Assembly: GCA_963722905.1 (NCBI GenBank)
Contig: CAVROT010000005.1
Coordinates: 1 to 64,000 of the forward strand
Length of the DNA: 64,000 bases
Source of the DNA: CAVROT01 sp963722905
Lineage (GTDB): Bacteria; Pseudomonadota; Alphaproteobacteria; Rhodobacterales; Rhodobacteraceae
Direction: 5' to 3'
In this document: positions 1 to 10,124 of the stretch, piece by piece
Layout of the letters: each line of letters opens with the position of its first letter
Position numbering within the stretch: position 1 is the stretch's first letter
The notes under the pieces: generated by a model
What the model was told of the DNA's origin: nothing
Database searches by the model: none
What the model saw: only the letters and a program-made list of their open reading frames with translations
Made by a program: the position numbers and the translations under genes

Positions 1-1
1 C

Positions 2-2098
2 GCCTGCAACGACGTGCCGGGCGTGATACTGGCCTCGGCCGCGCGCGACTATGCGGCCCTCTGGGGCGTGGCCGTCGGGCGCCGGACCGTCGTGGCGACC
101 AACAACGACGATGCCTATCGTACCGCGCTGTGCCTGATCGAAGCGGGGCAGGACGTCGCCGCCATACTGGACGCGCGGCCGGAGGTCGCGGGGCCGCTGG
201 TCGACCGGGTGCGGGCGGCCGGGGTTCGGATTGCCACCGACGCCGCAATCGCCAAGGTCAAGGGACACAGGCGGGTCGCGGGCGTCGTCGTCTGCGCCCA
301 GTCGGGCGACGGGACGCCCAGCGAAGAGATCGACTGCGACGCTGTCGCGATGTCGGGCGGCTGGTCGCCTGTCGTCCACCTGTGGTCGCATTGCGGTGGC
401 AAGCTGACGTGGGACGAGACGGGCCAGTTCTTCCGCCCCGACCCGGCGCGCCCGCCCACCGGCGCCGACGGCACCGGCTTCGTGATCCCGGTGGGCGCGG
501 CCAACGGCGCTCTGGATGGCCCGGCGGCCCTCGTCGATGTCGAGGCACAGATCGGGGGCGGCGACGGCCCCGCCGCCTCGGCGCATGTCGGCACGCCGCA
601 GATGCCGGTGCTGACGATGCCGCGGCACGCCGGGATCGAACTGCGCCGGAAGATGTGGCTGGATTTCCAGAACGACGTGAAGGTCTCCGACGTTGAGCTT
701 GCTGCGCGTGAGGGGTTCCGCTCGGTCGAGCACGCCAAGCGCTATACGACGCTGGGCATGGCGACCGATCAGGGGAAGCTGAGCAACATCAATGGCCTGG
801 CGGTTCTCGCGAATGCGCTTAACGAAGCCGTTCCGCACGTCGGAACGACCACCTTCCGTCCGCCCTACACCCCGGTCAGCATGGGTGCGGTCGGCGGGGC
901 TGCGCGCGGCACGCTCTTCCAGCCGGTGCGGCGGACGCCGATCCACGGCTGGCACGAGGGCCACGGAGCCGCTTTCGAACCGGTGGGTCAGTGGCGGCGC
1001 CCCTACTGCTACCCGGCGGCAGGTGAGGACGCGCATGCGGCCGTCGCGCGCGAGGTCCTGGCAACGCGGCAGAACGTGGGTATGCTGGACGCGTCGACAC
1101 TGGGCAAGCTGCTGGTGAAGGGGCCGGATGCCGGGCGCTTCCTGGACCTCGTCTACACTAACATGATGTCCACGTTGAAGGTCGGGCGCTGCCGCTACGG
1201 GTTGATGTGCAGCGACAACGGCTTTCTCATGGATGACGGCGTGGTCGCGCGCACGGGCGACGACGAATGGCTCTGCCACACGACCACCGGCGGCGCGGAC
1301 CGGATCCACGCCCACTTGGAGGAATGGCTCCAGACCGAATGGTTCGACATGGAGGTCTACGTCGCCAACCTGACCGAACAGTTCGCGCAGGTCGCCGTCG
1401 TCGGCCCGCAGGCCCGCGCCGTGCTGGACCGCCTGGGCGGGCTCGACGTGTCGAAGGACGCCCTGCCTTTCATGGGCTGGACCGAGGGCGCGCTCGCCGG
1501 CATCCCGGCGCGGGTCTTCCGCATCTCGTTCTCGGGGGAGCTGAGCTTCGAGGTCGCGGTCCCGGCCGGGCGTGGTCTGGAGTTCTGGGAGGCGGCGCTG
1601 GCGGCGGGCGCCGACCTGGGGATCACCCCCTACGGCACCGAGGCGCTCCACGTCATGCGCGCCGAAAAGGGGTTCATAATGATCGGCGACGAGACGGACG
1701 GCACGATCATCCCGCAGGATCTGAACCTCGGCTGGGCGATCTCGAAGAAGAAGGACGACTACATCGGCAAGCGCGCGCAGGAGCGTCCTCACATGGCCGA
1801 CCCCGATCGGTGGAAGCTGGTGGGCCTCCGGACGCTGGACGGGTCCGTCCTGCCCGACGGCGCGCTCGCCGTGGAGCCGGGCACCAACGCGGTCGGCCAG
1901 AGACGCACGCAGGGGCGCGTCACCTCGACCTACCATTCCCCGACGCTGGGGCGCGGCATCGCGATGGGGCTGGTGCGACACGGCCCCGAACGGATGGGCG
2001 AGGTTCTGGAGTTCGCCGATGCCGGGCGGCCGTCGGTTCGGGCGCGGATCGTCGATCCGGTGCTCTACGATCCCGAAGGCGCGCGACAGGATGTCTGA
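2..2098 (+). CDS. soxA: Sarcosine oxidase, alpha subunit (5' end cut by window)
   Basis: Large subunit of heterotetrameric sarcosine oxidase, which oxidatively demethylates sarcosine to glycine in the cytoplasm using FAD, NAD and tetrahydrofolate. The frame is open to the window edge, so a GTG at position 14 is internal and about 698 C-terminal residues of a usually ~1000-residue protein are present. The first ~200 residues are the end of the dinucleotide-binding oxidoreductase part (TNNDDAYRTAL). The second half is a GcvT/aminomethyltransferase-like folate domain (RCRYGLMCSDNGFLMDDG; FSGELSFEVAVP; YGTEALHVMRAEKG). The stop overlaps the soxG start, so the two are co-translated, as in soxBDAG operons. 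Confidence 0.95.
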   Translation, partial: ACNDVPGVILASAARDYAALWGVAVGRRTVVATNNDDAYRTALCLIEAGQDVAAILDARPEVAGPLVDRVRAAGVRIATDAAIAKVKGHRRVAGVVVCAQSGDGTPSEEIDCDAVAMSGGWSPVVHLWSHCGGKLTWDETGQFFRPDPARPPTGADGTGFVIPVGAANGALDGPAALVDVEAQIGGGDGPAASAHVGTPQMPVLTMPRHAGIELRRKMWLDFQNDVKVSDVELAAREGFRSVEHAKRYTTLGMATDQGKLSNINGLAVLANALNEAVPHVGTTTFRPPYTPVSMGAVGGAARGTLFQPVRRTPIHGWHEGHGAAFEPVGQWRRPYCYPAAGEDAHAAVAREVLATRQNVGMLDASTLGKLLVKGPDAGRFLDLVYTNMMSTLKVGRCRYGLMCSDNGFLMDDGVVARTGDDEWLCHTTTGGADRIHAHLEEWLQTEWFDMEVYVANLTEQFAQVAVVGPQARAVLDRLGGLDVSKDALPFMGWTEGALAGIPARVFRISFSGELSFEVAVPAGRGLEFWEAALAAGADLGITPYGTEALHVMRAEKGFIMIGDETDGTIIPQDLNLGWAISKKKDDYIGKRAQERPHMADPDRWKLVGLRTLDGSVLPDGALAVEPGTNAVGQRRTQGRVTSTYHSPTLGRGIAMGLVRHGPERMGEVLEFADAGRPSVRARIVDPVLYDPEGARQDV

Positions 2099-2654
2099 GA
2101 GCACAGGATTGGACACGCATGGCCTCACCCTCGATGCCGCCCCCGTGCGCGGCATGGTGCTGTTGCGCGGCCGGCCTGACGATCTTGCCACGATTGCGCG
2201 GGACATCATTGGGGTGGGCTGGCCCGGCGCCCTGAGCGCCGCGCTGGATGACGAAGGGCACGGCGTGCTCTGGATGGCGCCCGACGAAGCGCTGCTTCTT
2301 GTGGCGGATCACTCGACCGTGGGAATTGTGAATCGGATCGGGGAAGCATTGGCAGGCCAGCCGCATCTGGTGGCCGACGTCAGCGATGCGAGGGTGGCGT
2401 TTCGGTTGTCGGGCACAGGCTGGCGCGACGCGCTGGCCAAGCTCACGCCGGTCGACCTGCGCCCCGCCGCCTTCGGCCCGGGCGATTTCAGGCGCACCCG
2501 GCTGGGTCAGGTCGCGGCCGCGTTCTGGATGGCGGCCCCCGACGCGGTGGACGTCATCTGCGCGCGCTCGGTCGCCGCCTACGTCCGCGACAGCCTGACC
2601 GACGCGGCCCGTCCAGAGGCGCACGTTGGCCATTTTTCACGCGCCCGCGCGTAG
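2091..2654 (+). CDS. soxG: Sarcosine oxidase, gamma subunit
   Basis: Smallest catalytic-complex subunit of heterotetrameric sarcosine oxidase, 187 residues, with a GcvT-like fold. The ATG at 2091 gives MSESTGLDTHGL and overlaps the soxA stop by 8 bases (ATGTCTGA). A longer open frame begins upstream at 2019 but lies wholly within soxA. Family features are the AAPVRGMVLLRGRPDD start, the middle MAPDEALLL and ADVSDARVAFRLSG segments, and the C-terminal VDVICARSVAAYVRDSL. Position directly after soxA is the standard soxBDAG order. Identification rests on this context and overall similarity. Confidence 0.9.
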   Translation: MSESTGLDTHGLTLDAAPVRGMVLLRGRPDDLATIARDIIGVGWPGALSAALDDEGHGVLWMAPDEALLLVADHSTVGIVNRIGEALAGQPHLVADVSDARVAFRLSGTGWRDALAKLTPVDLRPAAFGPGDFRRTRLGQVAAAFWMAAPDAVDVICARSVAAYVRDSLTDAARPEAHVGHFSRARA

Positions 2655-2883
2655 TCCGCATGCGCCGGGTCGCACTTATGGCCGTGGCGGCGGGCTATCC
2701 CAGCCGCTTCCGGGCTGAAGGCACCTGAGCGGTCGGATCGCCCTGACCGCCCGGACCGGCCGCCGCCGGCCCCGTCCGCATGGAACGGCCGGCCGCCGCG
2801 GACGTTGGACCGCCGACGCTTGACGCCAGGACGCCGTCGACACAACGCTGCGGCGCGAACCCAATTTGACAGCGAGGCACGAC

Positions 2884-3483
2884 ATGGCTTTTGAACTTCC
2901 CGACCTTCCCTATGCCCATGATGCATTGGCCGATCTCGGCATGTCGAAGGAGACGCTGGAGTACCACCACGACATCCACCACAAAGCCTATGTCGACAAC
3001 GGCAACAAGCTGATCTCGGGCACCGAATGGAAGGACAAGCCGGTCGAGGAGATCGTGCGCGGCACCTACCAATCGGGCGCGGTGGCGCAGTCGGGCATAT
3101 TCAACAACGCCTCCCAGCACTGGAACCATGCCCAATTCTGGGAGATGATGGGTCCAGGGACCGGCGCGATGCCCTCGGAGGTCGAAAGCGCGCTGACCGA
3201 GGCTTTCGGATCGGTCGACGCGTTCAAATCCGAGTTCTCCGCCGCGGGAGCCGGTCAGTTCGGATCGGGCTGGGCGTGGCTGGTCAAGGACGCTGACGGA
3301 TCGCTGAAGGTGACCAAGACCGAGAACGGCGTGAATCCCCTTTGCTTCGGCCAGACCGCCCTGCTTGGCTGCGACGTGTGGGAACATTCCTATTACATCG
3401 ATTTCCGCAACAAGCGGCCGGCCTACCTCTCGAACTTCCTCGACAGGCTGGTGAACTGGGAGAACGTCGCCAGCCGCATGTGA
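2884..3483 (+). CDS. sodB: Superoxide dismutase, iron type
   Basis: Cytoplasmic Fe/Mn-family superoxide dismutase, 199 residues, converting superoxide to peroxide and oxygen. The metal ligands expected for the family are visible: His28 in EYHHDIHHK, His82 in QHWNHAQFW, and the Asp/His of DVWEHSYYIDF. The residue two before the WNH segment is Gln78 (NNASQHWNH), the position that carries the active-site Gln in iron enzymes and is Gly in manganese enzymes, so iron is inferred. The ATG at 2884 is preferred to an upstream start at 2866 because homologues begin at MAFELPDLPY; a GAGG lies 8 bases upstream. A strong hairpin follows the stop. Confidence 0.95.
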   Translation: MAFELPDLPYAHDALADLGMSKETLEYHHDIHHKAYVDNGNKLISGTEWKDKPVEEIVRGTYQSGAVAQSGIFNNASQHWNHAQFWEMMGPGTGAMPSEVESALTEAFGSVDAFKSEFSAAGAGQFGSGWAWLVKDADGSLKVTKTENGVNPLCFGQTALLGCDVWEHSYYIDFRNKRPAYLSNFLDRLVNWENVASRM

Positions 3484-3497
3484 TCCGGGATCCTGAC

Positions 3498-3537
3498 GCG
3501 ACGGCGTGCCGATCCGCCGGGAACGGTACGCCGTCGC
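3498..3537 (+). terminator. Long hairpin after sodB, probable transcription end
   Basis: A 14-base inverted repeat (3498-3511 with 3524-3537, one G-T mismatch) with a 12-base loop starts 15 bases after the sodB stop. No T-run follows, so it is either a factor-assisted terminator or an mRNA 3' stabiliser. It also lies downstream of the convergent FYDLN-acid gene. Confidence 0.55.
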
Positions 3538-3686
3538 AGATCGACAGGTCCGACAGCCCCGTGCGGCGACTGGTCCGTAGCATGACCGAGCGCCGGCATC
3601 GAACGGACTGACGTTCGTCTATCGAAGCCGTGCCGGACCCGCCTCGCGCGGTTGCACGGACGGGCCGCGGGACTTCCGGCGTGGAC

Positions 3687-4031
3687 CTAGCTGTCGTCTT
3701 CGTCCGACGCGACGTCGACCACATCGTCCAGCGACACCGTATCGTCGTCGTCGTCGTCCTCCAGGACGTCGTCGCCCAGATCGGCTTCGACGGTGTCGTC
3801 GCCTTCCGTGTCGTCATCGTCCTCCAGCACGACCTGATCGTCGTCGGCCGCCTCGGTCACCTTGGCGTCCTTGTCGGGCTTGTCGGCAATCATCGTGCGC
3901 GATCCCTTGCCGGTGTCGATCTGCACGACCTCGCCGGTATAGGGGCTGACGACGGGCGAGCGGCCCAGGTCGTAGAAGCGGCGTCCGGTCGTCGGGCACA
4001 AACGCTTGGTGCCCCATTCTTCCTTGGGCAT
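3687..4031 (-). CDS. FYDLN-acid / TIGR02300-type small acidic protein
   Basis: A 114-residue protein of the alphaproteobacterial FYDLN-acid family, whose function is unknown. The N-terminus MPKEEWGTKRLCPTTGRRFY is typical of the family and resembles a zinc-ribbon, but the usual CxxC pairs are reduced to one Cys here. The C-terminal half is almost entirely Asp/Glu/Val runs (EDDDDTEGDD; LEDDDDDD). The ATG at 4031 is preceded by AAAGGG; the frame is open for 83 codons further upstream, but that part has no family similarity. Confidence 0.85.
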   Translation of the reverse strand: MPKEEWGTKRLCPTTGRRFYDLGRSPVVSPYTGEVVQIDTGKGSRTMIADKPDKDAKVTEAADDDQVVLEDDDDTEGDDTVEADLGDDVLEDDDDDDTVSLDDVVDVASDEDDS

Positions 4032-4093
4032 CGGAGCCCTTTCGTATGAGTTGTCACTAAGGCAAACCGTCCCGTGCCACGGCAGGCATGGGG

Positions 4094-4099
4094 TGTCAA
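4094..4099 (-). promoter_or_regulatory. Consensus -35 hexamer upstream of the FYDLN-acid gene
   Basis: TTGACA on the minus strand, about 65 bases upstream of the ATG at 4031. No good -10 hexamer is found 16-18 bases downstream, so this is only a candidate promoter element. Confidence 0.25.
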
Positions 4100-4201
4100 A
4101 GGTTTTCCCCGCCAGCGCGTTCCACCTGCCCGCGATGGAATGACGACCGAATTCGCCGTAGCGCCCCGGCTGGTTCGTCGCCAGTATCGCGCGGGTAGGC
4201 A

Positions 4202-4912
4202 GTGACGTGGAGATGGGCGTTGAGCGATGCGGTCCTGCGCGGCGATCCCGACGTGCCGCTTCTCGTACGGCGCTCGCCACGCGCCCGGCGGATAACGCTG
4301 CGGGTCTCGTCGCTGGACGGCCGGGTGACGCTGACCCTTCCCGCGAAGGGAAGCGCGCGTGCCGCGCTGGACTTTGCGCGGTCGCGGGAGGATTGGATCC
4401 GGGCGCGGCTTTCCAGCCAGCCGACCGCTGCCGTGCCGGTTGTCGGCGACATCATGGAGGTCGACGGACGGCCGCGCCTGATCGTAGCTCTTGGCAGGCG
4501 TGGAGCGCGTCTGCTGGCTGACGAGATCGTCATACCGAGGGGCGCGCCACCTGCGCCCCACGTGGCCGCATGCCTGAAGCTGGCCGCACGCGACCGGCTG
4601 GCTTCGTCGGTGGAGCGCTACGCCGGGGCGTTGGAACGGACACCGGGGCGGCTGACGTTGCGCGATACCCGCAGCCGCTGGGGATCGTGTTCGTCGGCCG
4701 GCGACCTCATGTTCTCGTGGCGACTGATCCTGGCGCCGCCACGGGTGCTGGACTACGTCGCCGCTCACGAGGTCGCGCATCTGGAGCGCATGGACCATTC
4801 GCCGGCGTTCTGGTCGGTGGTGGAACGGCTGATGCCGGGCCATGCGGCACCGCGCGCCTGGCTGCGCGCCAATGGCGCTAAGCTGCACAGGTGGCGGTTC
4901 GGCGGCGGATAA
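4202..4912 (+). CDS. YgjP/DUF45-type metallopeptidase (M48-like)
   Basis: A 236-residue protein of the YgjP-like (DUF45) family of predicted zinc-dependent hydrolases. The C-terminal third carries the zinc signature HEVAH followed by the third ligand region (AAHEVAHLERMDHSPAFW) and the preceding family block DTRSRWGSCSS. The N-terminal part (LVRRSPRARRITLRVS; VTLTLP) is the usual beta-rich YgjP domain. Start is GTG at 4202; no ATG fits better. It is divergent from the FYDLN-acid gene and ends 6 bases before the convergent SH3 gene. Substrate unknown. Confidence 0.85.
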   Translation: MTWRWALSDAVLRGDPDVPLLVRRSPRARRITLRVSSLDGRVTLTLPAKGSARAALDFARSREDWIRARLSSQPTAAVPVVGDIMEVDGRPRLIVALGRRGARLLADEIVIPRGAPPAPHVAACLKLAARDRLASSVERYAGALERTPGRLTLRDTRSRWGSCSSAGDLMFSWRLILAPPRVLDYVAAHEVAHLERMDHSPAFWSVVERLMPGHAAPRAWLRANGAKLHRWRFGGG

Positions 4913-4918
4913 GCGACG

Positions 4919-5272
4919 TCAGGTTGCGATGCAGCTCTCCGGCAGCCATCCACCGTTTCCGGATCTGTCACGGCACCGCGCCCAGCCGTGCCGCCGTTCG
5001 GCGACGTCGACCATGTCGCCAGTCGCAACCGACAATTCGGCGCTGTCGAAGTCCTCCAGCACCATGGCAGGTCCGCGGCGGACCTTCGCCAACGCGTCGA
5101 ACGGCAGCCAGCCGCCCAGACCGGCCACATCGATGCACCAGCGCCAGCCCGGATTGTCCGGATCCTTACGGGCGACCTGGACCTCCTGCCCCGCCGCGAC
5201 GGCAAGGGCCGGGTGGTAGCTGGCGGTCCAGGGCCGCACCACCCGGGCATGCTCAGGCGTGGATGGCGCCAT
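4919..5272 (-). CDS. Small protein with two SH3-like repeats
   Basis: A 117-residue cytoplasmic protein with no signal peptide. Two similar segments can be aligned by eye: residues ~20-60 (HPALAVAAGQEVQV ... GWLPFDAL) and ~70-115 (SAELSVATGDMVDVAERRHG ... GGWLPESCI). Each looks like a bacterial variant SH3 domain ending in GGWLP. Its start overlaps the last 20 bases of lpdA, so it is probably translated from the lpd transcript. Function unknown. Confidence 0.75.
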   Translation of the reverse strand: MAPSTPEHARVVRPWTASYHPALAVAAGQEVQVARKDPDNPGWRWCIDVAGLGGWLPFDALAKVRRGPAMVLEDFDSAELSVATGDMVDVAERRHGWARCRDRSGNGGWLPESCIAT

Positions 5273-6641
5273 CGCCGCAGGCGAGTGCCGCCTCGCGCAC
5301 CGCTTCTGAATAGGTGGGGTGGGCGTGGCAGGTCAGGGCAAGGTCCTGTGCCGCCGCGCCGAACTCCATCGCAACGCAGATCTCGTGGATCAGGTCGCCG
5401 GCCATCGGACCGATGATGTGGGCGCCGAGGATGCGGTCGGTCTCGGCGTCGGCCAGGATCTTGACGAAGCCGTCGGCGGCAAAGTTGGCCTTGGCGCGGC
5501 CGTTGCCCATGAAGCTGAACCTGCCGGCCTTGTAGGCACGGCCCGCTTCCTTCAGCTGCTCTTCGGTCTGGCCGACATTGGCGACCTCGGGATGGGTGTA
5601 GATGACGCCGGGTATGACGCCGTAGTTCACATGGCCGTGCTTGCCGGCCAGAACCTCGGCCACGGCCATGCCCTCGTCCTCGGCCTTGTGGGCCAGCATC
5701 GGGCCTGAGATGGCGTCGCCGATGGCGTGGATGCCGGCCACGTTGGTCCTCCATTCGGCATCGGTTACGATCTGGCCGCGGTCGGTCATCTCCACGCCCA
5801 GCGCTTCCAGTCCCAGCCCGTCCGTGAAGGGACGCCGTCCCGTGGCCAGAAGGACCGTGTCGGCCTCCAGCGTCTGCTCGCTGTCATCGGCGCGCATCTT
5901 GTAGCTGACCGTCGCCTTGCCGCCGCCGGACGAAACACCCTGCACGGCGGCGCCCATGACAAAGGCGATGCCCTGCTTCTTGAGGATCTTCTGGAAGGAC
6001 CGCTGCACCTCGGCGTCCATGCCGGGTGTGATCGCGTCCAGATACTCGATCACCGTCACCTCCGAGCCGAGGCGGGCGTAGACGCTGCCCATCTCGAGCC
6101 CGATGACACCGGCTCCGATGACGACCATCTTCTCGGGGATCTTCGCCAGCTTCAGCGCGCCTTCGGACGAGACCACCGTCTCCTCGTCGATCTCGACCCC
6201 CTTGAGCGGTGCCACCTCGGACCCGGTCGCGATCACGATATGCCTGGCCTCGTGCACATCGTCGCCGACCTTGACCTTGCCCGCCTCGGGGAGGCTGCCC
6301 CAGCCTTTCAGCCAGTCGACCTTGTTCTTCTTGAAGAGGAACTCGATGCCCTTCGTGTTCTGGCCGATGGTGTCGTCCTTGTAGGCCTGCATCCTGGCCC
6401 AATCGACGGTGGGCGCGTCGCCGGTCAGCCCCATTGCGGCGAAGTTGTGTTGCGCCTCGTGCAGCATCTCTGTCGCATGCAGCAGAGCCTTGGAGGGGAT
6501 GCAGCCGATGTTGAGGCAGGTGCCCCCCAGCGTATCGCGGCCTTCGACGACGGCGGTCTTCAGGCCCAGTTGCGCGCATCGGATTGCGCAGACGTAGCCG
6601 CCGGGGCCGGAGCCGATGATGATGACGTCGTAGCGTGACAT
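5253..6641 (-). CDS. lpdA: Dihydrolipoyl dehydrogenase (E3)
   Basis: FAD flavoprotein of 462 residues that re-oxidises dihydrolipoamide for the 2-oxoacid dehydrogenase or glycine cleavage complexes, passing electrons to NAD. Visible motifs: N-terminal FAD site IIGSGPGGYVCAI, redox disulfide GGTCLNIGCIPS (Cys42, Cys47), NAD site VIGAGVIGLEMGSV, second FAD motif GIHAIGDAI, and the C-terminal His-Glu pair in CHAHPTYSEA. The start at 6641 (MSRYDVIIIG) has GGAGG upstream. It sits between a MAPEG protein and an SH3 protein on the same strand; in related genomes, as I recall, this pairing lies at the end of the sucAB operon. Confidence 0.95.
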   Translation of the reverse strand: MSRYDVIIIGSGPGGYVCAIRCAQLGLKTAVVEGRDTLGGTCLNIGCIPSKALLHATEMLHEAQHNFAAMGLTGDAPTVDWARMQAYKDDTIGQNTKGIEFLFKKNKVDWLKGWGSLPEAGKVKVGDDVHEARHIVIATGSEVAPLKGVEIDEETVVSSEGALKLAKIPEKMVVIGAGVIGLEMGSVYARLGSEVTVIEYLDAITPGMDAEVQRSFQKILKKQGIAFVMGAAVQGVSSGGGKATVSYKMRADDSEQTLEADTVLLATGRRPFTDGLGLEALGVEMTDRGQIVTDAEWRTNVAGIHAIGDAISGPMLAHKAEDEGMAVAEVLAGKHGHVNYGVIPGVIYTHPEVANVGQTEEQLKEAGRAYKAGRFSFMGNGRAKANFAADGFVKILADAETDRILGAHIIGPMAGDLIHEICVAMEFGAAAQDLALTCHAHPTYSEAVREAALACGDGAIHA

Positions 6642-6714
6642 GGGGAGCCTCCGCGCCTCTGACGGAGCTGGGGCAGCCCCTCTGGACCCGATGGATAGGC
6701 GCTGGAGGCGCCGA

Positions 6715-7110
6715 TCACAACAGCGCCGCCACCAGCATGACGACGGTGGCGAGCAGCCCGACCGCCCAGACGACGGACCGCCACGGCGACAGGCCAAGGG
6801 CGTAGGCGGGCACATAGGCGATCCGGGCGGCGAGGTAGACCCAGGCGCAGGTGGCGGTGACGACCGTGGATTGTCCGCTGACCGATACGGTGAGTGCCGC
6901 GATGGCGAAGAGGAGGAGCCACTCGAAATGGTTCTCGAGCGCACGCTTCAGGCGGCCCGTCGTGACGGAGGGCGCCCGCTCCGGCGGGCCATCGCGCGCC
7001 GACGTGGCGTAGTCGGCGCCGACATCGCGGTTCGCGCCGACGGCGTAGAGGACGAACTGGACGACCTGAAGCAGGGCGGCCAGGACGAGAACGGTCAATT
7101 CGGTGGTCAT
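6715..7110 (-). CDS. MAPEG-family membrane protein
   Basis: A 131-residue integral membrane protein with four hydrophobic segments (N-terminal LTVLVLAALLQVVQFVLYAV; LLLFAIAALTVSV; CAWVYLAARIAYVPAY; VVWAVGLLATVVMLVAAL). The motif RLKRALENHFEWLLLFA between segments 1 and 2 is typical of bacterial MAPEG proteins (eicosanoid/glutathione metabolism superfamily). Whether it uses glutathione is unknown. It lies 73 bases upstream of lpdA on the same strand, probably co-transcribed. Confidence 0.85.
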   Translation of the reverse strand: MTTELTVLVLAALLQVVQFVLYAVGANRDVGADYATSARDGPPERAPSVTTGRLKRALENHFEWLLLFAIAALTVSVSGQSTVVTATCAWVYLAARIAYVPAYALGLSPWRSVVWAVGLLATVVMLVAALL

Positions 7111-7265
7111 GGGCGGTGGCTCTCCATCGGTATGCGCGGACCCTAGCCCGCCCCGCGCCCGGTGCGAAGGCCCTTGATGCAACGGCCGCGATTGCCGAAA
7201 GGATCGCCCGACGCAACAGATGCCGGCCCGACCCGCAGGGCGGTAACGGCCGAACGAGGGCGCCC

Positions 7266-8909
7266 ATGTCGAAGACCCCGCCATGGTGGCAGTCGGCCAC
7301 CGGATACCAGATTTACCCGCGCAGCTTCTCCGACAGCGACGGGGACGGGATCGGCGACATCCCGGGCATCGTGGACCGCCTGGACTACCTGCAACGCCTC
7401 GGGATCGGCTTCGTCTGGCTGTCGCCGGTCTATGCCTCGCCGATGGCCGACAACGGCTATGACATCGCCGACTACCGCGCCATCGCACCCGAGTTCGGGA
7501 CCCTCCACGACTTCGACCGGCTGGTAGCCGAGGCGAAGGCCCGCGGCATCGGGATCGTCATGGATCTGGTGGTGAACCACACGTCGGACCGCCACGCATG
7601 GTTCCGCGCCGCCTGCGCCGACCCGGCCGGGCCGCAGCGCGCCTTCTACATCTGGCGCGACGCTGGACCGGACGGCGGCCCGCCCGACGACCGGCAGAGC
7701 TATTTCGGCGGCCCGGCGTGGACGTTGGATCCGCCGTCGGGACAGTATTACTTCCATCTCTTCACGCCGCAGCAGCCGGACCTCGACTGGTCGAACCCCG
7801 ACCTGCGGGCCGGGATATATGAGATGATGCGCTGGTGGCTGGACCGGGGCATCGCCGGGTTCCGCATGGACGTGATCGACCTCATCGGAAAGGACGTCGA
7901 TGCCGGCGTCATCGAGGAGGGGCCGATGCTGCACCCCTACCTGCAAGAGATGAACGCCGCCGTTCTGAAGGGCCGGGACATCGTAACCATCGGAGAGGCG
8001 TGGAACGTCACGCCCGAGACCGCCCTGCTTTATTGCGGACGCGACCGGAACGAGCTGTCGATGGTGTTCCAGTTCAATCACATCGTGCAGGGCTGGGACG
8101 AGGTGCACGGCAAGTGGCGTCCCAAGCCCCGCGATCTCGTGGCGCTGAAGCGGGTGTTCGACGTCTGGCAGACGACGACGGCGCAGGACGGATGGTTCTC
8201 GCTTTTCTGGGGGAACCACGACCTGCCGCGCGCGGTGTCGACCTACGGCGACGACGGGCAATGGCGTGAGCGTTCGGCCAAGGCGCTGGCCATCGTGCTG
8301 CACCTGATGCGGGGCACGCCCTTCGTCTACCAGGGCGACGAGATCGGCATGACGAACGCCGGCTTCGACCGGATCGACCAGTACCGCGACGTCGAGACGC
8401 TGAACCTGCACCGGATCGAGCTGTCGTCGGGCGTATCGGAGGCGGATTTCCTTGCCGGCGCCGCAGCCAACGGACGCGACAACGCACGTACCCCGATGCA
8501 ATGGACGGATGGGCCGCAGGCCGGCTTCACGACCGGCACCCCATGGATCGGCGTCGCCGCAAACCACGACCGCATCAATGTCGCGACCGATACGGCGAAC
8601 CCGGATGGCGTCTTCGCTTGCCACGCCCGCCTGACGCGGCTGCGGCACAACCATCCCGTCATCGTGACCGGCGATTATGTGCCGTACCTCCGGGACCACC
8701 CGCAGGTCTGGGCATATAGCCGTACGCTGGGGAACGTCCGCCTCTCGTTGATCGCCAACCTTTCTGGCACGGCCGTGAGCGTGGACGTTCCGGACGCGCT
8801 CGCCACCCATGGCACCTGCCTGATTAATTCGGCGGGCCCGCGTGACGAACTGGCGGGCCGCATCACGCTCGGCCCATGGGAGGCGTTCGCGATCCTGGCG
8901 GACGGGTGA
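7266..8909 (+). CDS. GH13 alpha-glucosidase, oligo-1,6-glucosidase type
   Basis: Cytoplasmic GH13 enzyme of 547 residues, no signal peptide. Catalytic residues are visible: nucleophile Asp202 (GFRMDVIDLIGKD), acid/base Glu244 (TIGEAWN), and His318-Asp319 (FWGNHDLPR). NARTPMQW followed by AGFTTGTPWI is the pattern of oligo-1,6-glucosidases, with trehalose-6-phosphate hydrolase as a close alternative. It would hydrolyse alpha-1,6 or alpha-1,4 glucosides brought in by the neighbouring agl transporter. It converges with aglK across a strong hairpin and is distinct from AglA at 10125, so it is a second, separately transcribed glucosidase. Confidence 0.9.
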   Translation: MSKTPPWWQSATGYQIYPRSFSDSDGDGIGDIPGIVDRLDYLQRLGIGFVWLSPVYASPMADNGYDIADYRAIAPEFGTLHDFDRLVAEAKARGIGIVMDLVVNHTSDRHAWFRAACADPAGPQRAFYIWRDAGPDGGPPDDRQSYFGGPAWTLDPPSGQYYFHLFTPQQPDLDWSNPDLRAGIYEMMRWWLDRGIAGFRMDVIDLIGKDVDAGVIEEGPMLHPYLQEMNAAVLKGRDIVTIGEAWNVTPETALLYCGRDRNELSMVFQFNHIVQGWDEVHGKWRPKPRDLVALKRVFDVWQTTTAQDGWFSLFWGNHDLPRAVSTYGDDGQWRERSAKALAIVLHLMRGTPFVYQGDEIGMTNAGFDRIDQYRDVETLNLHRIELSSGVSEADFLAGAAANGRDNARTPMQWTDGPQAGFTTGTPWIGVAANHDRINVATDTANPDGVFACHARLTRLRHNHPVIVTGDYVPYLRDHPQVWAYSRTLGNVRLSLIANLSGTAVSVDVPDALATHGTCLINSAGPRDELAGRITLGPWEAFAILADG

Positions 8910-8927
8910 ACCCGCCATGGTCGTGGC

Positions 8928-8951
8928 CGGGCCGCCCGCGCGGGCGGCCCG
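8928..8951. terminator. Perfect 11-bp hairpin between convergent genes
   Basis: CGGGCCGCCCG pairs exactly with its reverse complement two bases later. It lies 18 bases after the stop of the plus-strand glucosidase and 6 bases after the stop of aglK, so it can act on both transcripts. No T-run follows on either strand. Confidence 0.6.
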
Positions 8952-8957
8952 AAGATC

Positions 8958-10097
<1,140 letters not shown>

Positions 10098-10124
10098 GGT
10101 CTCGCTCCCTTTTTATCGTTGTCG

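Noticed and set aside
7143..8918. 591-codon open frame antisense to the GH13 glucosidase
   Set aside because: Its translation has no family similarity and it mirrors a gene with intact catalytic motifs; long antisense frames are expected at this GC content.
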